Shown here piece after piece: positions 8,932-17,975 of a DNA stretch of 64,000 bases (position 1 is the stretch's first letter; each line of letters opens with the position of its first letter). A model generated the notes under the pieces. The model had not been told where the DNA came from, made no database searches, and saw only the letters and a list, made by a program, of their open reading frames with translations. Source of the stretch: an uncultured Ileibacterium sp. (GTDB lineage: Bacteria > Bacillota > Clostridia > Peptostreptococcales > Anaerovoracaceae); assembly GCA_902488835.1 (NCBI GenBank), contig CABTXQ010000001.1, positions 21,117 to 85,116 of the forward strand, given 5' to 3'. The position numbers and the translations under genes were made by a program.

Positions 8932-10839
8932 ATGGATAATAACAAGTTAACACTTTCATATCTCAGGTTTATCGAGACCTACCTTGATAAGGGCTATCAA
9001 GAAGAAGTTCCTCTTTTTGAACGCCTTAAATATATTGCATCTTTTTCTTTAAAACTAAATGAATTAATTTCATCCACCGATAATATTTTAAATCATGAAG
9101 AATCCTATAATTACATCAAAATGCTATATGAAAAAAGAGATAGAATTTTTCATGACATATCTATCGATTTAAATAAAAGAAATATTGTCCATCAAAGAGT
9201 TAGAGATGCTGAAGATGGGTTAAAATCATACATACACAATCTATTCTATGGAAAGATTTCACCAGAAATTGATGTTCAAATCATAAATGAAAGTGAAGAT
9301 ATTATTTATTTAAAGAGTGATGAAAGCTATATTGCTTCAGTGTTAGGCACCTCAAGGGATGATGAAAACAAATATTTGATTGCAAAATTACCACGTGACC
9401 ACAACATTATTTACACTAGAGACGAAGGTATTAAATATATATTAATTGAAGATGTGTTACTGTCTCATGTAAATAGTCTAGCAGTTCCATATGATGTAAA
9501 AGAAGCAATAATAATTTCACTAACAAGGAATAAATTTGATTCTAGGCCGGTAAAGCTTGATATAAGCGGAAAGATTTCTGATAGATTTAAATTATTCTTA
9601 GAGAAAAAATTGCTTATAGATGATGATAGAATATTTGAATCACTAAGCGGACTTTCATTTCAATATGTTTACGAGCTTGAAAATATACTTACGGATAGTC
9701 AGTCTCTTTCGTTAAGATATAAGAAGTTAAAGAAATTTGATATTTCAATATACCTTTCAAGCATAGGAAGAGAACTTGAGAGTGGAGATGTTTTATTAGA
9801 CATGCCATATGAAACTGATTACACTTCAGTAAAATTAGTGAAGGATGCAGTAGATGACATAAGGTTAATAGAGCTAAGAGCTATAATAAGCGAGGAAATT
9901 GATAGCAGTGAATTTGTAGATGCTATAGAAAAGGCTCTCCGAAAGGGAGTTCGTGTAAAAATCCTTGTTGAGCTTAAGAAGGGCATAGTTGCAGAGAGGA
10001 TAATACCTCTAATCTTAAGGTTGGAAAACCTTGATGCGGAAATATTATACTATAATAAAAAGGAGCCAATTGGCTTTAATTATTACCAATTGCTTCTAAA
10101 CGATATTAAAAATGACGAATTGTCAGCTGCTACATATTTTTCTACTGGAAGTTTTTATTCAAAATATGATGATAACAGTACAAACTTATCGCTTCTTACA
10201 GCTGATAAGAGGATAGCAAAAGAGGTTGCGTTTTATTTTGATATACTTGCTTCGGAAAAAGAAACTGTAATAGAGTACAAGGATATAATTGCAGGTAAAG
10301 GATTTACTGAAGAGATAGTAAAATTAATTGAGCATGAAAGAATTAAAGGTAGTGAAGGAAGAATATTCATTAAGGTTCAAAATTTGACTAGCAAAATAAT
10401 CACCGATAAATTGATCTCAGCGGCAAAAGATGGTGCAAAGGTAAAATTATTGATAAGCGGGATGAACGCTATTGACCCTGAAAAATGCAATAATAATATC
10501 GAAATAAAATCGATATCAGGGAGGTATGAAGAAAATTCAAAGGTATATTTATTCGGATCATCAAAAGATGAGAGGATATATATTTCTTCTGCAGATTTAA
10601 CAGAGGATTCATTAAAAAACAACAATCTGGCTGTAAAAATTAAAGATGAGCATGTTCTTAAGAGGATAAAGAAGATACTCTACCTATATTACAGGGACAA
10701 TGAAGATTCAAGAATAATAGGAAACGGAGCAAGATACATTCCATATAATGCTCCGCCTAAGAAAATAAGCGTTTATGATTCGCTATCTAAAGAAACTGAT
10801 GAATTGAGAGAATCCATAGCCCATCTCCTGCATAAATAG
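8932..10839 (+). CDS. PPK1-like protein lacking both catalytic histidines (putative pseudoenzyme)
   Basis: This 635-residue protein follows polyphosphate kinase 1 from end to end. It has an N-domain like LSWLEF...PLLERLKFLAIFSSNLDEF (here LSYLRF at 8-13, PLFERLKYIASF at 27-38), the PYE motif (292-294), VKILVELK (342-349), STG...LSLLTAD (404-424) and a final VYLFGSSKDERIYISSADL block (538-556). The active-site motifs are gone. The autophosphorylated His of KTHAK aligns with Tyr385 in GFNYYQ, and the second His of RYLEHDR aligns with Asn535 in RYEENSK. The metal-binding Arg block is also not conserved. It is therefore unlikely to make polyphosphate. Its real role is unknown; a scaffold or ligand-binding function is possible. 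Its 3' end overlaps the convergent transporter gene by 67 bp. GGAGAAATA precedes the ATG. Confidence 0.85.
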   Translation: MDNNKLTLSYLRFIETYLDKGYQEEVPLFERLKYIASFSLKLNELISSTDNILNHEESYNYIKMLYEKRDRIFHDISIDLNKRNIVHQRVRDAEDGLKSYIHNLFYGKISPEIDVQIINESEDIIYLKSDESYIASVLGTSRDDENKYLIAKLPRDHNIIYTRDEGIKYILIEDVLLSHVNSLAVPYDVKEAIIISLTRNKFDSRPVKLDISGKISDRFKLFLEKKLLIDDDRIFESLSGLSFQYVYELENILTDSQSLSLRYKKLKKFDISIYLSSIGRELESGDVLLDMPYETDYTSVKLVKDAVDDIRLIELRAIISEEIDSSEFVDAIEKALRKGVRVKILVELKKGIVAERIIPLILRLENLDAEILYYNKKEPIGFNYYQLLLNDIKNDELSAATYFSTGSFYSKYDDNSTNLSLLTADKRIAKEVAFYFDILASEKETVIEYKDIIAGKGFTEEIVKLIEHERIKGSEGRIFIKVQNLTSKIITDKLISAAKDGAKVKLLISGMNAIDPEKCNNNIEIKSISGRYEENSKVYLFGSSKDERIYISSADLTEDSLKNNNLAVKIKDEHVLKRIKKILYLYYRDNEDSRIIGNGARYIPYNAPPKKISVYDSLSKETDELRESIAHLLHK

Positions 10840-11498
10840 ATAAATGGTGTATCTGCTAGACTAGTTATAATAAATATTAAATATGATGATAATATTATTG
10901 ATATCAAGGTTTTGAGCGGATAAGTACCCCAAAATGCAAATGTGTTGAAAAGAATTGTATTAAGTAGTTGAGAAATCAATGTTGATCCATTGTTCCTTAC
11001 CCAAAGAAATTTCTTTTTGTCACCGAACCTTTCTGTAGTGAACTTCCACCACCTGTGATACAGCCATACATCCATAAATTGTACGATCACATATACACTT
11101 ATACTTGCAAGCATAAGCCTTGGAGTATATGAGAAGATTGATCTAATTGAATTTGAAGCAAAATCGTTCTCTGATGGTGAATAGGCTAGCCATGATGATG
11201 AAATAGTTACAAAGATAATAGATGTTATGATCCCTATCCTTACTGCCTTATAGGATTCGGATTTACCGTAAAGCTCGCTAACGATATCCGTTACCAAGAA
11301 TGTTGAGGCAAACAAGATGTTTCCAAGCGTCATTTCTATACCAAAAGCTTTAACGAGAATCAAAACCTCTATGTTTTGAGCTATTGTTGCAATTGTTATC
11401 CACATATAGAGTCCGCTTTTTCCGAGAAACCTGTGGCATAACACAACAAAGGTAAACTCAACAATGAGTGTCAAAAAAAGTAATAATTCGTTATTCAT
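10773..11498 (-). CDS. Queuosine precursor transporter (VUT/YhhQ family)
   Basis: This 241-residue, strongly hydrophobic protein has about six or seven helices and the VUT family signatures FLVTDIVSELYGK (about 67-79), VYVIVQFMDVWLYHRW (about 136-151) and NNGSTLISQLLNT (about 169-181). The family imports queuine or preQ0/preQ1, precursors of the queuosine modification at tRNA position 34. Independent support comes from a preQ1-I riboswitch immediately upstream on the same strand, whose 3' tail contains this gene's ribosome binding site. Which precursor it carries cannot be told. The 3' end overlaps the PPK1-like gene by 67 bp on the opposite strand. Confidence 0.93.
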   Translation of the reverse strand: MNNELLLFLTLIVEFTFVVLCHRFLGKSGLYMWITIATIAQNIEVLILVKAFGIEMTLGNILFASTFLVTDIVSELYGKSESYKAVRIGIITSIIFVTISSSWLAYSPSENDFASNSIRSIFSYTPRLMLASISVYVIVQFMDVWLYHRWWKFTTERFGDKKKFLWVRNNGSTLISQLLNTILFNTFAFWGTYPLKTLISIILSSYLIFIITSLADTPFIYLCRRWAMDSLNSSVSLDSES

Positions 11499-11503
11499 AA
11501 TAT

Positions 11504-11544
11504 CTCCTTAGTTTTAATTATAGACAGGATGGTTACGAACTGTC
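11504..11544 (-). promoter_or_regulatory. preQ1-I riboswitch controlling the transporter
   Basis: On the minus strand GACAG (11544-11540) pairs with CTGTC (11527-11523) around a loop reading TTCGTAACCATC. An A-rich tail with TAAAACTAAGGAG follows (ending at 11504). This is the compact H-type pseudoknot layout of preQ1 class I aptamers, including the invariant AAAACTAAGGA tail. AAGGAG is both the aptamer tail and the Shine-Dalgarno sequence, 5 bases before the ATG, so ligand binding should hide it and block translation. Confidence 0.85.
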
Positions 11545-11580
11545 TTGATGTAATACTATAGGATTTTAACATATACGAAC

Positions 11581-11609
11581 TTGAAATAACACAGTAATTT
11601 TTATATAAT
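11581..11609 (+). promoter_or_regulatory. Sigma-A type promoter of ileS
   Basis: TTGAAA (11581-11586), 17-bp spacer, TATAAT (11604-11609). The predicted start near 11616 leaves a leader of about 45 bases, too short for a T-box. Confidence 0.8.
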
Positions 11610-11659
11610 CAAACGAAAATTTGAAGTTAAAAGATGAAGATGTGAAGGAAAAATTAACT

Positions 11660-14600
11660 ATGTTTGAAAAACTATCTGAAAAACCTGTTTCTGAAGTGCA
11701 GGAAGAGCAAGTTAAGAGATGGAACGAAATAGATCTTCTAGGAAAATGCATTAAGGAGAGAGAATCGGATCCGTCATTCGTTTTTTTTGAGGGTCCTCCT
11801 ACAGCAAACGGTAAACCGGGTATTCACCACCTTATGGCTAGAACGCTTAAGGACAGTGTCTGCCGCTATAAGACTATGAAGGGATATCAGGTAAAGCGTA
11901 AGGCCGGATGGGATACACACGGTCTCCCTGTAGAGATAGAAGTTGAGAAACAGCTAGGAATCAACGGTAAAAAAGATATAGAAAAGTACGGAATTAAGGA
12001 GTTTAACGAGAAGTGTAAGGAAAGTGTTTTTAAGTACACGAGCATGTGGAAGGATATGAGCGAGAAGATGGCATATCTCGTTGACTTGGAACACCCGTAT
12101 ATAACATATGATAATGATTATATTGAGACAGTATGGTGGATTCTAAAGCAGTTTCACGATAAGGGCTTGATTTACGAGGGACATAAGATCCTTCCATATT
12201 GCCCAAGATGTGGAACTGGACTGGCTTCACATGAAGTTGCCCAAGGGTATAAAGAGATTACTGTACTGACTCTTACGCTCAAGTTCAAAAGACTAGGATA
12301 TGAAAATGAGTATTTCCTTGCATGGACGACTACGCCATGGACACTTCCGTCAGATACATTGCTCGTAATGGGTCCTGAGATTGAATATGTAAGAGCTGAA
12401 ATAACTGAAGGTAAGGATAAAGGAAATATATTTATTCTTGCAAAAGAACTTGCTGATAAAGTACTTGGAGAAGGTAATTATAAGATCCTCGAGGTAAAAA
12501 AAGGCAAGGAATTTGAATATGAAAAATATGAACAGCTGATGCCACTCCACGATGTGCCAGGCGATGCAAAGGCATTCTTTGTTGCACTTGGAGATCATGT
12601 AGAAACATCAGACGGCACAGGAATCGTACATACTTCACCTGCCTTTGGTGAAGATGACTACAATGTGGCAAGAAAATATGATGCATATATGATACAGGAC
12701 GTTGATGAAAGAGGAATGTTCAAGGATGGAACACCTTGGGATGGACGTTTTGTAATGGAAGAAGGGTTAGATGTCGATATAGTTAAATATCTTGGCGATG
12801 AAAGGATTTTTTCAAAGCAAAGGATTAAACATAACTATCCTCATTGCTGGAGGTGTAATACTCCTCTTGTATACTATGCTAATCCGGGATGGTATATAGA
12901 GATGACAAGGCTTAAAGACGAGCTTGTCAATAACAACAATCAGGTCAACTGGTTCCCGCCATTTGTAGGAGATAAGAGATTTGGTAACTGGCTTAGTGAG
13001 GTCAAAGATTGGGCAATTTCAAGGACTAGATACTGGGGAACTCCTCTACCTATATGGAAATGCGATTGCGGTAAAGATGTATGCATAGGCAGTAGAGAAG
13101 AGCTAAAAGAGAAAGTAATTGAAGATATTGATATTTCATCTTTTGACATGCATAGACCTTATGTCGATGAAGTTCACCTCAAATGCCCTGAATGTGGAAA
13201 GGTGATGAACAGGACTAAAGAGGTAATTGACTGTTGGTTCGATTCCGGTGCAATGCCTTTTGCACAGTGGCATTATCCATTTGAAAACAAGGAAAACTTT
13301 GATAAACTTTTCCCTGCAGACTTTATTTGCGAAGGAATTGACCAGACTAGAGGTTGGTTCTACAGCCTTATGGCGATATCAACGTTTATTATGAATAAGG
13401 CACCTTACAAGAATGTTCTTGTAAATGATTTAATCCTTGATAAACAGGGGAAAAAGATGTCAAAACATGTAGGAAATACGGTAAATCCATTTGAGATGCT
13501 TGAAAAATATGGTGCTGATGCATTAAGGTGGTATTTACTTTCAGCTTCGCCTGCATGGACTCCAACCAAGTTCGATGAAGACGGGGTTAAAGATGTAATT
13601 AGCAAATTCTTTGGAACACTAAGAAACATCTATAATTTCTTTGTGCTATATTCAAACATAGATTCAATAGATGTAAAATCCATCGATGTTCCATATGAAA
13701 GAAGACCATTGCTCGATAGATGGATAATTTCAAGGTATAACAGAACAGTCAAGAATGTGACAAATACTATGGACTCATATGATCACATGAAGACTGTAAG
13801 AACAATAAGTGATTTTGTTATCGATGATTTTTCCAACTGGTACATAAGAAGGGCGAGAAGAAGGTTCTATATTGACGAAATGACTGAAGACAAGAAGAGT
13901 GTATATATAACTACTTATGAGATTATTCTCGGGGTGGTTAAGATGATTGCACCTTTTGCTCCTTTTATATCGGATGAGATATATGTAAATCTAACCGGAG
14001 ATGAAACGGTTCACACAGCAATGTTCCCGGTTGCTGATGATAAATTGATCGATGAAGTAGAAGAAAAGAAGATGAATCTGGTGAAAAACCTTGTTAACCT
14101 GGGAAGGAGTACCAGAGAGGAAGAGAATCTTAAGGTTAGACAACCACTTAACAGTGTTTTGATCGATGGTTCTTATGAGGATAAAATATCAGATCTTGTT
14201 CCACTGATAGAAGAAGAACTAAATGTAAAGAACGTAATTTTTGAGAAAAATCTCGATAAATATATGAACTTCAGCGTTAAACCTAACTTCAAAAATGCAG
14301 GACCTGTTCTTGGTAGCAATGTCAAGAAATTCGGATCAGTTCTCTCAAAAGTAGATCCTATTGAGGTCATCAATCACGCTAAAGAAGGTAAACTCAAGAT
14401 TAAACTTGGCGAAGAACTAATAGATATTCCTGAGAACTTCCTTGATGTTAGGATAACAGCAAAAGAAGGATTTGTCGTGGGTATGGATAATAACCTCTTT
14501 ACAATCCTCGATACAACATTGACTGAAGAGTTAATATCAGAAGGACTTGTAAGAGAGTTCATTTCTAAAATTCAGCAGCTTCGTAAACAGCATAATTTTG

Positions 14601-14779
14601 AAATGATGGATCGCATAGTTATTGAAATTGATGCGGATGAAGAAGTAATGAAGACTGTTATGGATAATAAAGACTACATAATGAAGGAGACTCTGGCCGA
14701 CACAATTGATGTTAAGGATAATCTTGAAATCTTTGATATCAATTCTCATAAGACAGGTATAGCGGTACATAGAGTTTAG
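11660..14779 (+). CDS. ileS: Isoleucyl-tRNA synthetase
   Basis: This class I synthetase charges tRNA-Ile. From ATG 11660 it is 1039 residues. The catalytic domain has the HIGH counterpart GIHH (54-57) in ANGKPGIHHLMART, the editing (CP1) domain with its WTTTPWTLPS entry motif, and KMSKH (599-603). An anticodon-binding helical domain and a C-terminal region follow. The HIGH variant and the length match the eukaryote-like IleS branch often found in Clostridia and Bacteroidetes, which includes naturally mupirocin-tolerant enzymes; tolerance here is inference. A TTG at 11621 would add 13 residues, but GAAGGA 8 bases before ATG 11660 and the family start MFEK favour 11660. Seven bases separate it from rlmN. 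Confidence 0.97.
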   Translation: MFEKLSEKPVSEVQEEQVKRWNEIDLLGKCIKERESDPSFVFFEGPPTANGKPGIHHLMARTLKDSVCRYKTMKGYQVKRKAGWDTHGLPVEIEVEKQLGINGKKDIEKYGIKEFNEKCKESVFKYTSMWKDMSEKMAYLVDLEHPYITYDNDYIETVWWILKQFHDKGLIYEGHKILPYCPRCGTGLASHEVAQGYKEITVLTLTLKFKRLGYENEYFLAWTTTPWTLPSDTLLVMGPEIEYVRAEITEGKDKGNIFILAKELADKVLGEGNYKILEVKKGKEFEYEKYEQLMPLHDVPGDAKAFFVALGDHVETSDGTGIVHTSPAFGEDDYNVARKYDAYMIQDVDERGMFKDGTPWDGRFVMEEGLDVDIVKYLGDERIFSKQRIKHNYPHCWRCNTPLVYYANPGWYIEMTRLKDELVNNNNQVNWFPPFVGDKRFGNWLSEVKDWAISRTRYWGTPLPIWKCDCGKDVCIGSREELKEKVIEDIDISSFDMHRPYVDEVHLKCPECGKVMNRTKEVIDCWFDSGAMPFAQWHYPFENKENFDKLFPADFICEGIDQTRGWFYSLMAISTFIMNKAPYKNVLVNDLILDKQGKKMSKHVGNTVNPFEMLEKYGADALRWYLLSASPAWTPTKFDEDGVKDVISKFFGTLRNIYNFFVLYSNIDSIDVKSIDVPYERRPLLDRWIISRYNRTVKNVTNTMDSYDHMKTVRTISDFVIDDFSNWYIRRARRRFYIDEMTEDKKSVYITTYEIILGVVKMIAPFAPFISDEIYVNLTGDETVHTAMFPVADDKLIDEVEEKKMNLVKNLVNLGRSTREEENLKVRQPLNSVLIDGSYEDKISDLVPLIEEELNVKNVIFEKNLDKYMNFSVKPNFKNAGPVLGSNVKKFGSVLSKVDPIEVINHAKEGKLKIKLGEELIDIPENFLDVRITAKEGFVVGMDNNLFTILDTTLTEELISEGLVREFISKIQQLRKQHNFEMMDRIVIEIDADEEVMKTVMDNKDYIMKETLADTIDVKDNLEIFDINSHKTGIAVHRV

Positions 14780-14786
14780 AGAGTAG

Positions 14787-15830
14787 ATGGAAAATATATT
14801 AAATTATGACGTCATAGACCTTGAAGAATACATGCTATCTAAGGGTGAGAAGAAATTTAGAGCGAAGCAGGTGTTTAGGTGGATCTCAAAGGGAATAAAT
14901 ACTTTTGAAGAGATGTCAGATATAAGTAAAGAACTTGTTTTTAAGCTGGAATCCGATTTTTTTATCGGATTACCGGCTTCTATTATTTGCCAGAAATCAA
15001 AGATCGATGACACAGTTAAAATACTTTTTGGATTAGCAGAACCGAATTTCACGTTACAACCCGGAAGGGTTGAATCGGTATTCATGAAATATAAGTATGG
15101 AAATACAATTTGCATATCCTCACAGCTCGGATGTCGGATGGGTTGCAAGTTCTGTGCTTCTACAAAAAAAGGATTGATAAGAAATTTAGAAGCAGGGGAT
15201 ATGTATGGTCAAGTTCTTAAAATGAATGAGATTACAAAAGAAAGGATAAATCACATAGTGATAATGGGGATTGGAGAACCATTTGATAACTATGAGGAAG
15301 TTTTAAAATTTATCAAGATTGTAAATAATTCAACGGGCTATAACATAGGTATGAGAAATATTACCGTGTCTACATGTGGGATACTACCTTATATAGAGAA
15401 GTTTTCTAATGATTTTCCGCAGGTAAATCTCGCAATATCACTTCATGCGCCTAATGACGTAATAAGAGAAAGAATAATGCCGATTGCAAGGAGGTATTCA
15501 TATCAAGAACTTTTACAGGCGTGCAAAAAATATACGGAAAAAACACATAGGAGAATTACGTTTGAATATGCACTTATTAATGGAGTAAATGACAGTAAAG
15601 AAGCAGCGTTAGAACTTGCAAGTAAACTTAAGGGAATGCTATGCCATGTAAATCTTATTCCTCTTAATTCGGTAGAGAATACCGGGCTTTCTTCATCTAA
15701 TAAAAAGAGCATAGAAACATTTCAGAAAATATTAGAAAACAGCAATATACCTGTTACCGTGAGAAGAAGACTAGGGAGTGATATTGATGCAGCCTGTGGC
15801 CAACTTAGGATTAAGAACGACGGAGATTAA
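14787..15830 (+). CDS. rlmN: 23S rRNA (adenine-2503-C2)-methyltransferase
   Basis: This 347-residue radical-SAM enzyme has the cluster motif CRMGCKFC (Cys116, Cys120, Cys123) and the C-terminal methyl-carrying Cys in DAACGQLR. RlmN methylates C2 of A2503 in 23S rRNA and A37 of some tRNAs, using a [4Fe-4S] cluster and two SAM molecules. The N-terminal helical RNA-binding portion includes KKFRAKQVFRWI. Cfr-type resistance enzymes share the fold, but this length and the house-keeping position after ileS fit RlmN. The next promoter starts 4 bases after the stop. Confidence 0.95.
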   Translation: MENILNYDVIDLEEYMLSKGEKKFRAKQVFRWISKGINTFEEMSDISKELVFKLESDFFIGLPASIICQKSKIDDTVKILFGLAEPNFTLQPGRVESVFMKYKYGNTICISSQLGCRMGCKFCASTKKGLIRNLEAGDMYGQVLKMNEITKERINHIVIMGIGEPFDNYEEVLKFIKIVNNSTGYNIGMRNITVSTCGILPYIEKFSNDFPQVNLAISLHAPNDVIRERIMPIARRYSYQELLQACKKYTEKTHRRITFEYALINGVNDSKEAALELASKLKGMLCHVNLIPLNSVENTGLSSSNKKSIETFQKILENSNIPVTVRRRLGSDIDAACGQLRIKNDGD

Positions 15831-15833
15831 AAG

Positions 15834-15862
15834 TTGACTTATATTTTAAATTAGGTTATTAT
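15834..15862 (+). promoter_or_regulatory. Promoter of the riboflavin operon
   Basis: TTGACT (15834-15839), 17-bp spacer, TATTAT (15857-15862). The predicted start near 15869 is about 20 bases before the FMN aptamer. Confidence 0.85.
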
Positions 15863-15889
15863 ATTAACATATTTGAATATATCTTAATT

Positions 15890-15996
15890 ATCTTCAGGGC
15901 AGGGTGAGATTCCCGATCGGCGGTAAAGTCCGCTAGCTTATGGCATGAACCGGTGAGATTCCGGTACCGACAGTTACAGTCTGGATGGAAGAAGAT
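15890..15996 (+). promoter_or_regulatory. FMN riboswitch (RFN element)
   Basis: The closing stem ATCTTC (15890-15895) pairs with GAAGAT (15991-15996). Inside lie the conserved RFN blocks AGGGCAGGGTGAGATTCCC, GGCGGTAAAG, and CCGGTGAGATTCCGGTACCGACAG. FMN binding should repress the rib operon through the terminator hairpin downstream. Confidence 0.97.
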
Positions 15997-16058
15997 TATG
16001 TGGTTAATGAGCTTTACCATGTATAGGCTTTGATATTGCAATTCTTTATGTGCATAAT

Positions 16059-16085
16059 GCCCTGAATGATGTCAGGGCTTTTTCT
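16059..16085 (+). terminator. Riboswitch expression-platform terminator
   Basis: GCCCTGA (16059-16065), 6-nt loop, TCAGGGC (16072-16078), then TTTTTCT. It lies 63 bases after the FMN aptamer and 31 before the ribD ATG, the standard arrangement for FMN-triggered termination. Confidence 0.92.
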
Positions 16086-16116
16086 ATGAAATAATTTGCT
16101 AAGAAACGAGATATTG

Positions 16117-17298
16117 ATGAAAACTTATAATAATTTACAGGTTATAGAAGATGAAAAATATATGCGACGTGCTATAAAACTTGCATTAAATGGTAAAGGC
16201 TTTGCACATCCGAATCCTTTAGTTGGTGCTGTTATAGTAAAAGATGGGAAGATAATCGGAGAGGGAGCTCACCTTAAGTACGGAATGCTTCATGCTGAAA
16301 GAAATGCTATTAAATCAGCGACTGTACCTGTCGAAGGAGCTACATTATATGTGACGCTTGAACCATGCTGCCACTATGGAAAGACACCTCCTTGTACAGA
16401 AGCGATTATAGAAAACAAGATAAAGAGAGTTGTTATCGGCTCAAGAGATCCGAATCCTAAGGTCTTTGGCAGGGGAGTAAAGATAATGAGGGATGCAGGC
16501 ATTGAAGTTGTAACTGATTTTTTAAGGACTGAATGCGATAGTCTCAACTCTATATTTTTCCACTACATAAAAGAACATACACCATACGTCCTTATGAAGT
16601 ATGCGATGACTATAGATGGAAAGATTGCCACAACAAGTGGAAAATCAAAGTGGATTACAAACGATAGTTCAAGGAAACTCGTTCATGAGATAAGGCATGA
16701 TTACATGGGAATAATGGTCGGTATAGGCACAGTGCTAAGTGATGATCCTACCTTGAACTGCAGATCAATTAATATTGATGAAGTAAGGCAGCCTATTCGC
16801 ATAATTTGCGACAGCCATCTAAGAATACCGATGGAATCAAAGATTGTTAAGACGGCTTATGAGTACGAAACAATGGTTATTATTTCCGATAAAAATCTTC
16901 CCTTCGGCGATATTACAACAGATATTAAGGAACTAGATAAATCAGTAAAAAGAGATAAGATTTTAAGTCTCTTAAATAGTAATGTAAGGATTGTAAATAT
17001 TTTTGCTGAAGTTGATGACAGAATCGATTTATCGTTGCTCATGAATTACCTTCGAGAGAATAAGATTGACAGCATTCTTCTTGAAGGTGGAGGGACTCTT
17101 AACGAAAGTGCTTTAAGAGCAGGAATTGTCAACGAAGTTATGGCTTTCATTGCACCTAAAATTTTCGGTGGCATTGGAAAATCGCCTGTTATTGGAGAAG
17201 GTGTCGATGATCCTGATAAAGCATACAGACTTAGACTTAAGAGCATTAAAAATGTCGATGAAGACATTGTAGTTAATTACATTGTAGATAAGAGGTGA
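16117..17298 (+). CDS. ribD: Bifunctional diaminohydroxyphosphoribosylaminopyrimidine deaminase / 5-amino-6-(5-phosphoribosylamino)uracil reductase
   Basis: First gene of the riboflavin operon; it performs steps 2 and 3 on the pyrimidine branch. The N-terminal deaminase domain holds the zinc motif HAERNA and the second zinc block PCCHYGKTPPC. The C-terminal reductase domain uses NADPH, with the conserved MKYAMTIDGKIAT start and the late LLEGGGTLNESAL motif. From ATG 16117 it has 393 residues; a TTG at 16096 would add seven, but relatives begin near the EKYMRRAIKLA block. No strong SD is seen. The stop abuts ribE. Confidence 0.96.
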   Translation: MKTYNNLQVIEDEKYMRRAIKLALNGKGFAHPNPLVGAVIVKDGKIIGEGAHLKYGMLHAERNAIKSATVPVEGATLYVTLEPCCHYGKTPPCTEAIIENKIKRVVIGSRDPNPKVFGRGVKIMRDAGIEVVTDFLRTECDSLNSIFFHYIKEHTPYVLMKYAMTIDGKIATTSGKSKWITNDSSRKLVHEIRHDYMGIMVGIGTVLSDDPTLNCRSINIDEVRQPIRIICDSHLRIPMESKIVKTAYEYETMVIISDKNLPFGDITTDIKELDKSVKRDKILSLLNSNVRIVNIFAEVDDRIDLSLLMNYLRENKIDSILLEGGGTLNESALRAGIVNEVMAFIAPKIFGGIGKSPVIGEGVDDPDKAYRLRLKSIKNVDEDIVVNYIVDKR

Positions 17299-17949
17299 AT
17301 GGTGTTTACAGGAATTATTGAAGAAGTAGGTGTAATAAACCGCCTTTCTTTGTCTGGCAATTCGGGAAGTATTGACGTAAAGGCGAGTAAGGTCCTTGAA
17401 GGAACTAAGATAGGAGATAGTATTGCGGTAAACGGGGTTTGCTTAACTGTTACAAATCTTAAGTCAAACGGATTTATCGCTGATGTGATGCCTGAAACCA
17501 TAGCGAGGAGCAGTTTAAATATTCTTACAACAGGTTCTCTTGTGAACTTAGAACGAGCTATGCCGGCAGATGGCAGGTTTGGAGGGCATATAGTATCGGG
17601 TCACATTGATGGAACGGGAATAATAGAAGAGATATATAGGGACGAAAACGCGGTTAGGATATCAATCAGGGCTGCTAACGATATTATGCAACTAATTGTT
17701 GAAAAAGGATCCATAACGATAGACGGAATAAGTCTAACGGTAGCTTCAACAGCTGAAGATAGTTTTTCAGTATCGGTAATTCCGCATACGCTGTCAGAAA
17801 CTTCCTTGATCAAAAAAGAGATAGGAAATCCGGTTAATCTTGAAACAGATATTGTCGGGAAATATGTGCAAAAATTACTAAAAAGCAGTTCAGATGAAGT
17901 TAAGAGCAATGAGCTGACAATAGAATATCTTAAAGAAATGGGATTTTAG
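17299..17949 (+). CDS. ribE: Riboflavin synthase alpha chain
   Basis: The 216-residue product carries two lumazine-binding barrels in tandem: FTGIIEEVG at the N-terminus with NGVCLTV in the first barrel, and the second beginning GGHIVSGHIDGTG near residue 95 with DGISLTV. It dismutates two 6,7-dimethyl-8-ribityllumazine molecules to riboflavin. AGAGGTG lies just before the start. An alternative GTG at 17302 gives the more usual MFTGII start. Translation is likely coupled to ribD, whose TGA directly precedes the ATG. Confidence 0.95.
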   Translation: MVFTGIIEEVGVINRLSLSGNSGSIDVKASKVLEGTKIGDSIAVNGVCLTVTNLKSNGFIADVMPETIARSSLNILTTGSLVNLERAMPADGRFGGHIVSGHIDGTGIIEEIYRDENAVRISIRAANDIMQLIVEKGSITIDGISLTVASTAEDSFSVSVIPHTLSETSLIKKEIGNPVNLETDIVGKYVQKLLKSSSDEVKSNELTIEYLKEMGF

Positions 17950-17975
17950 AATAAACTTGGAAATGGAGGGTTAAT

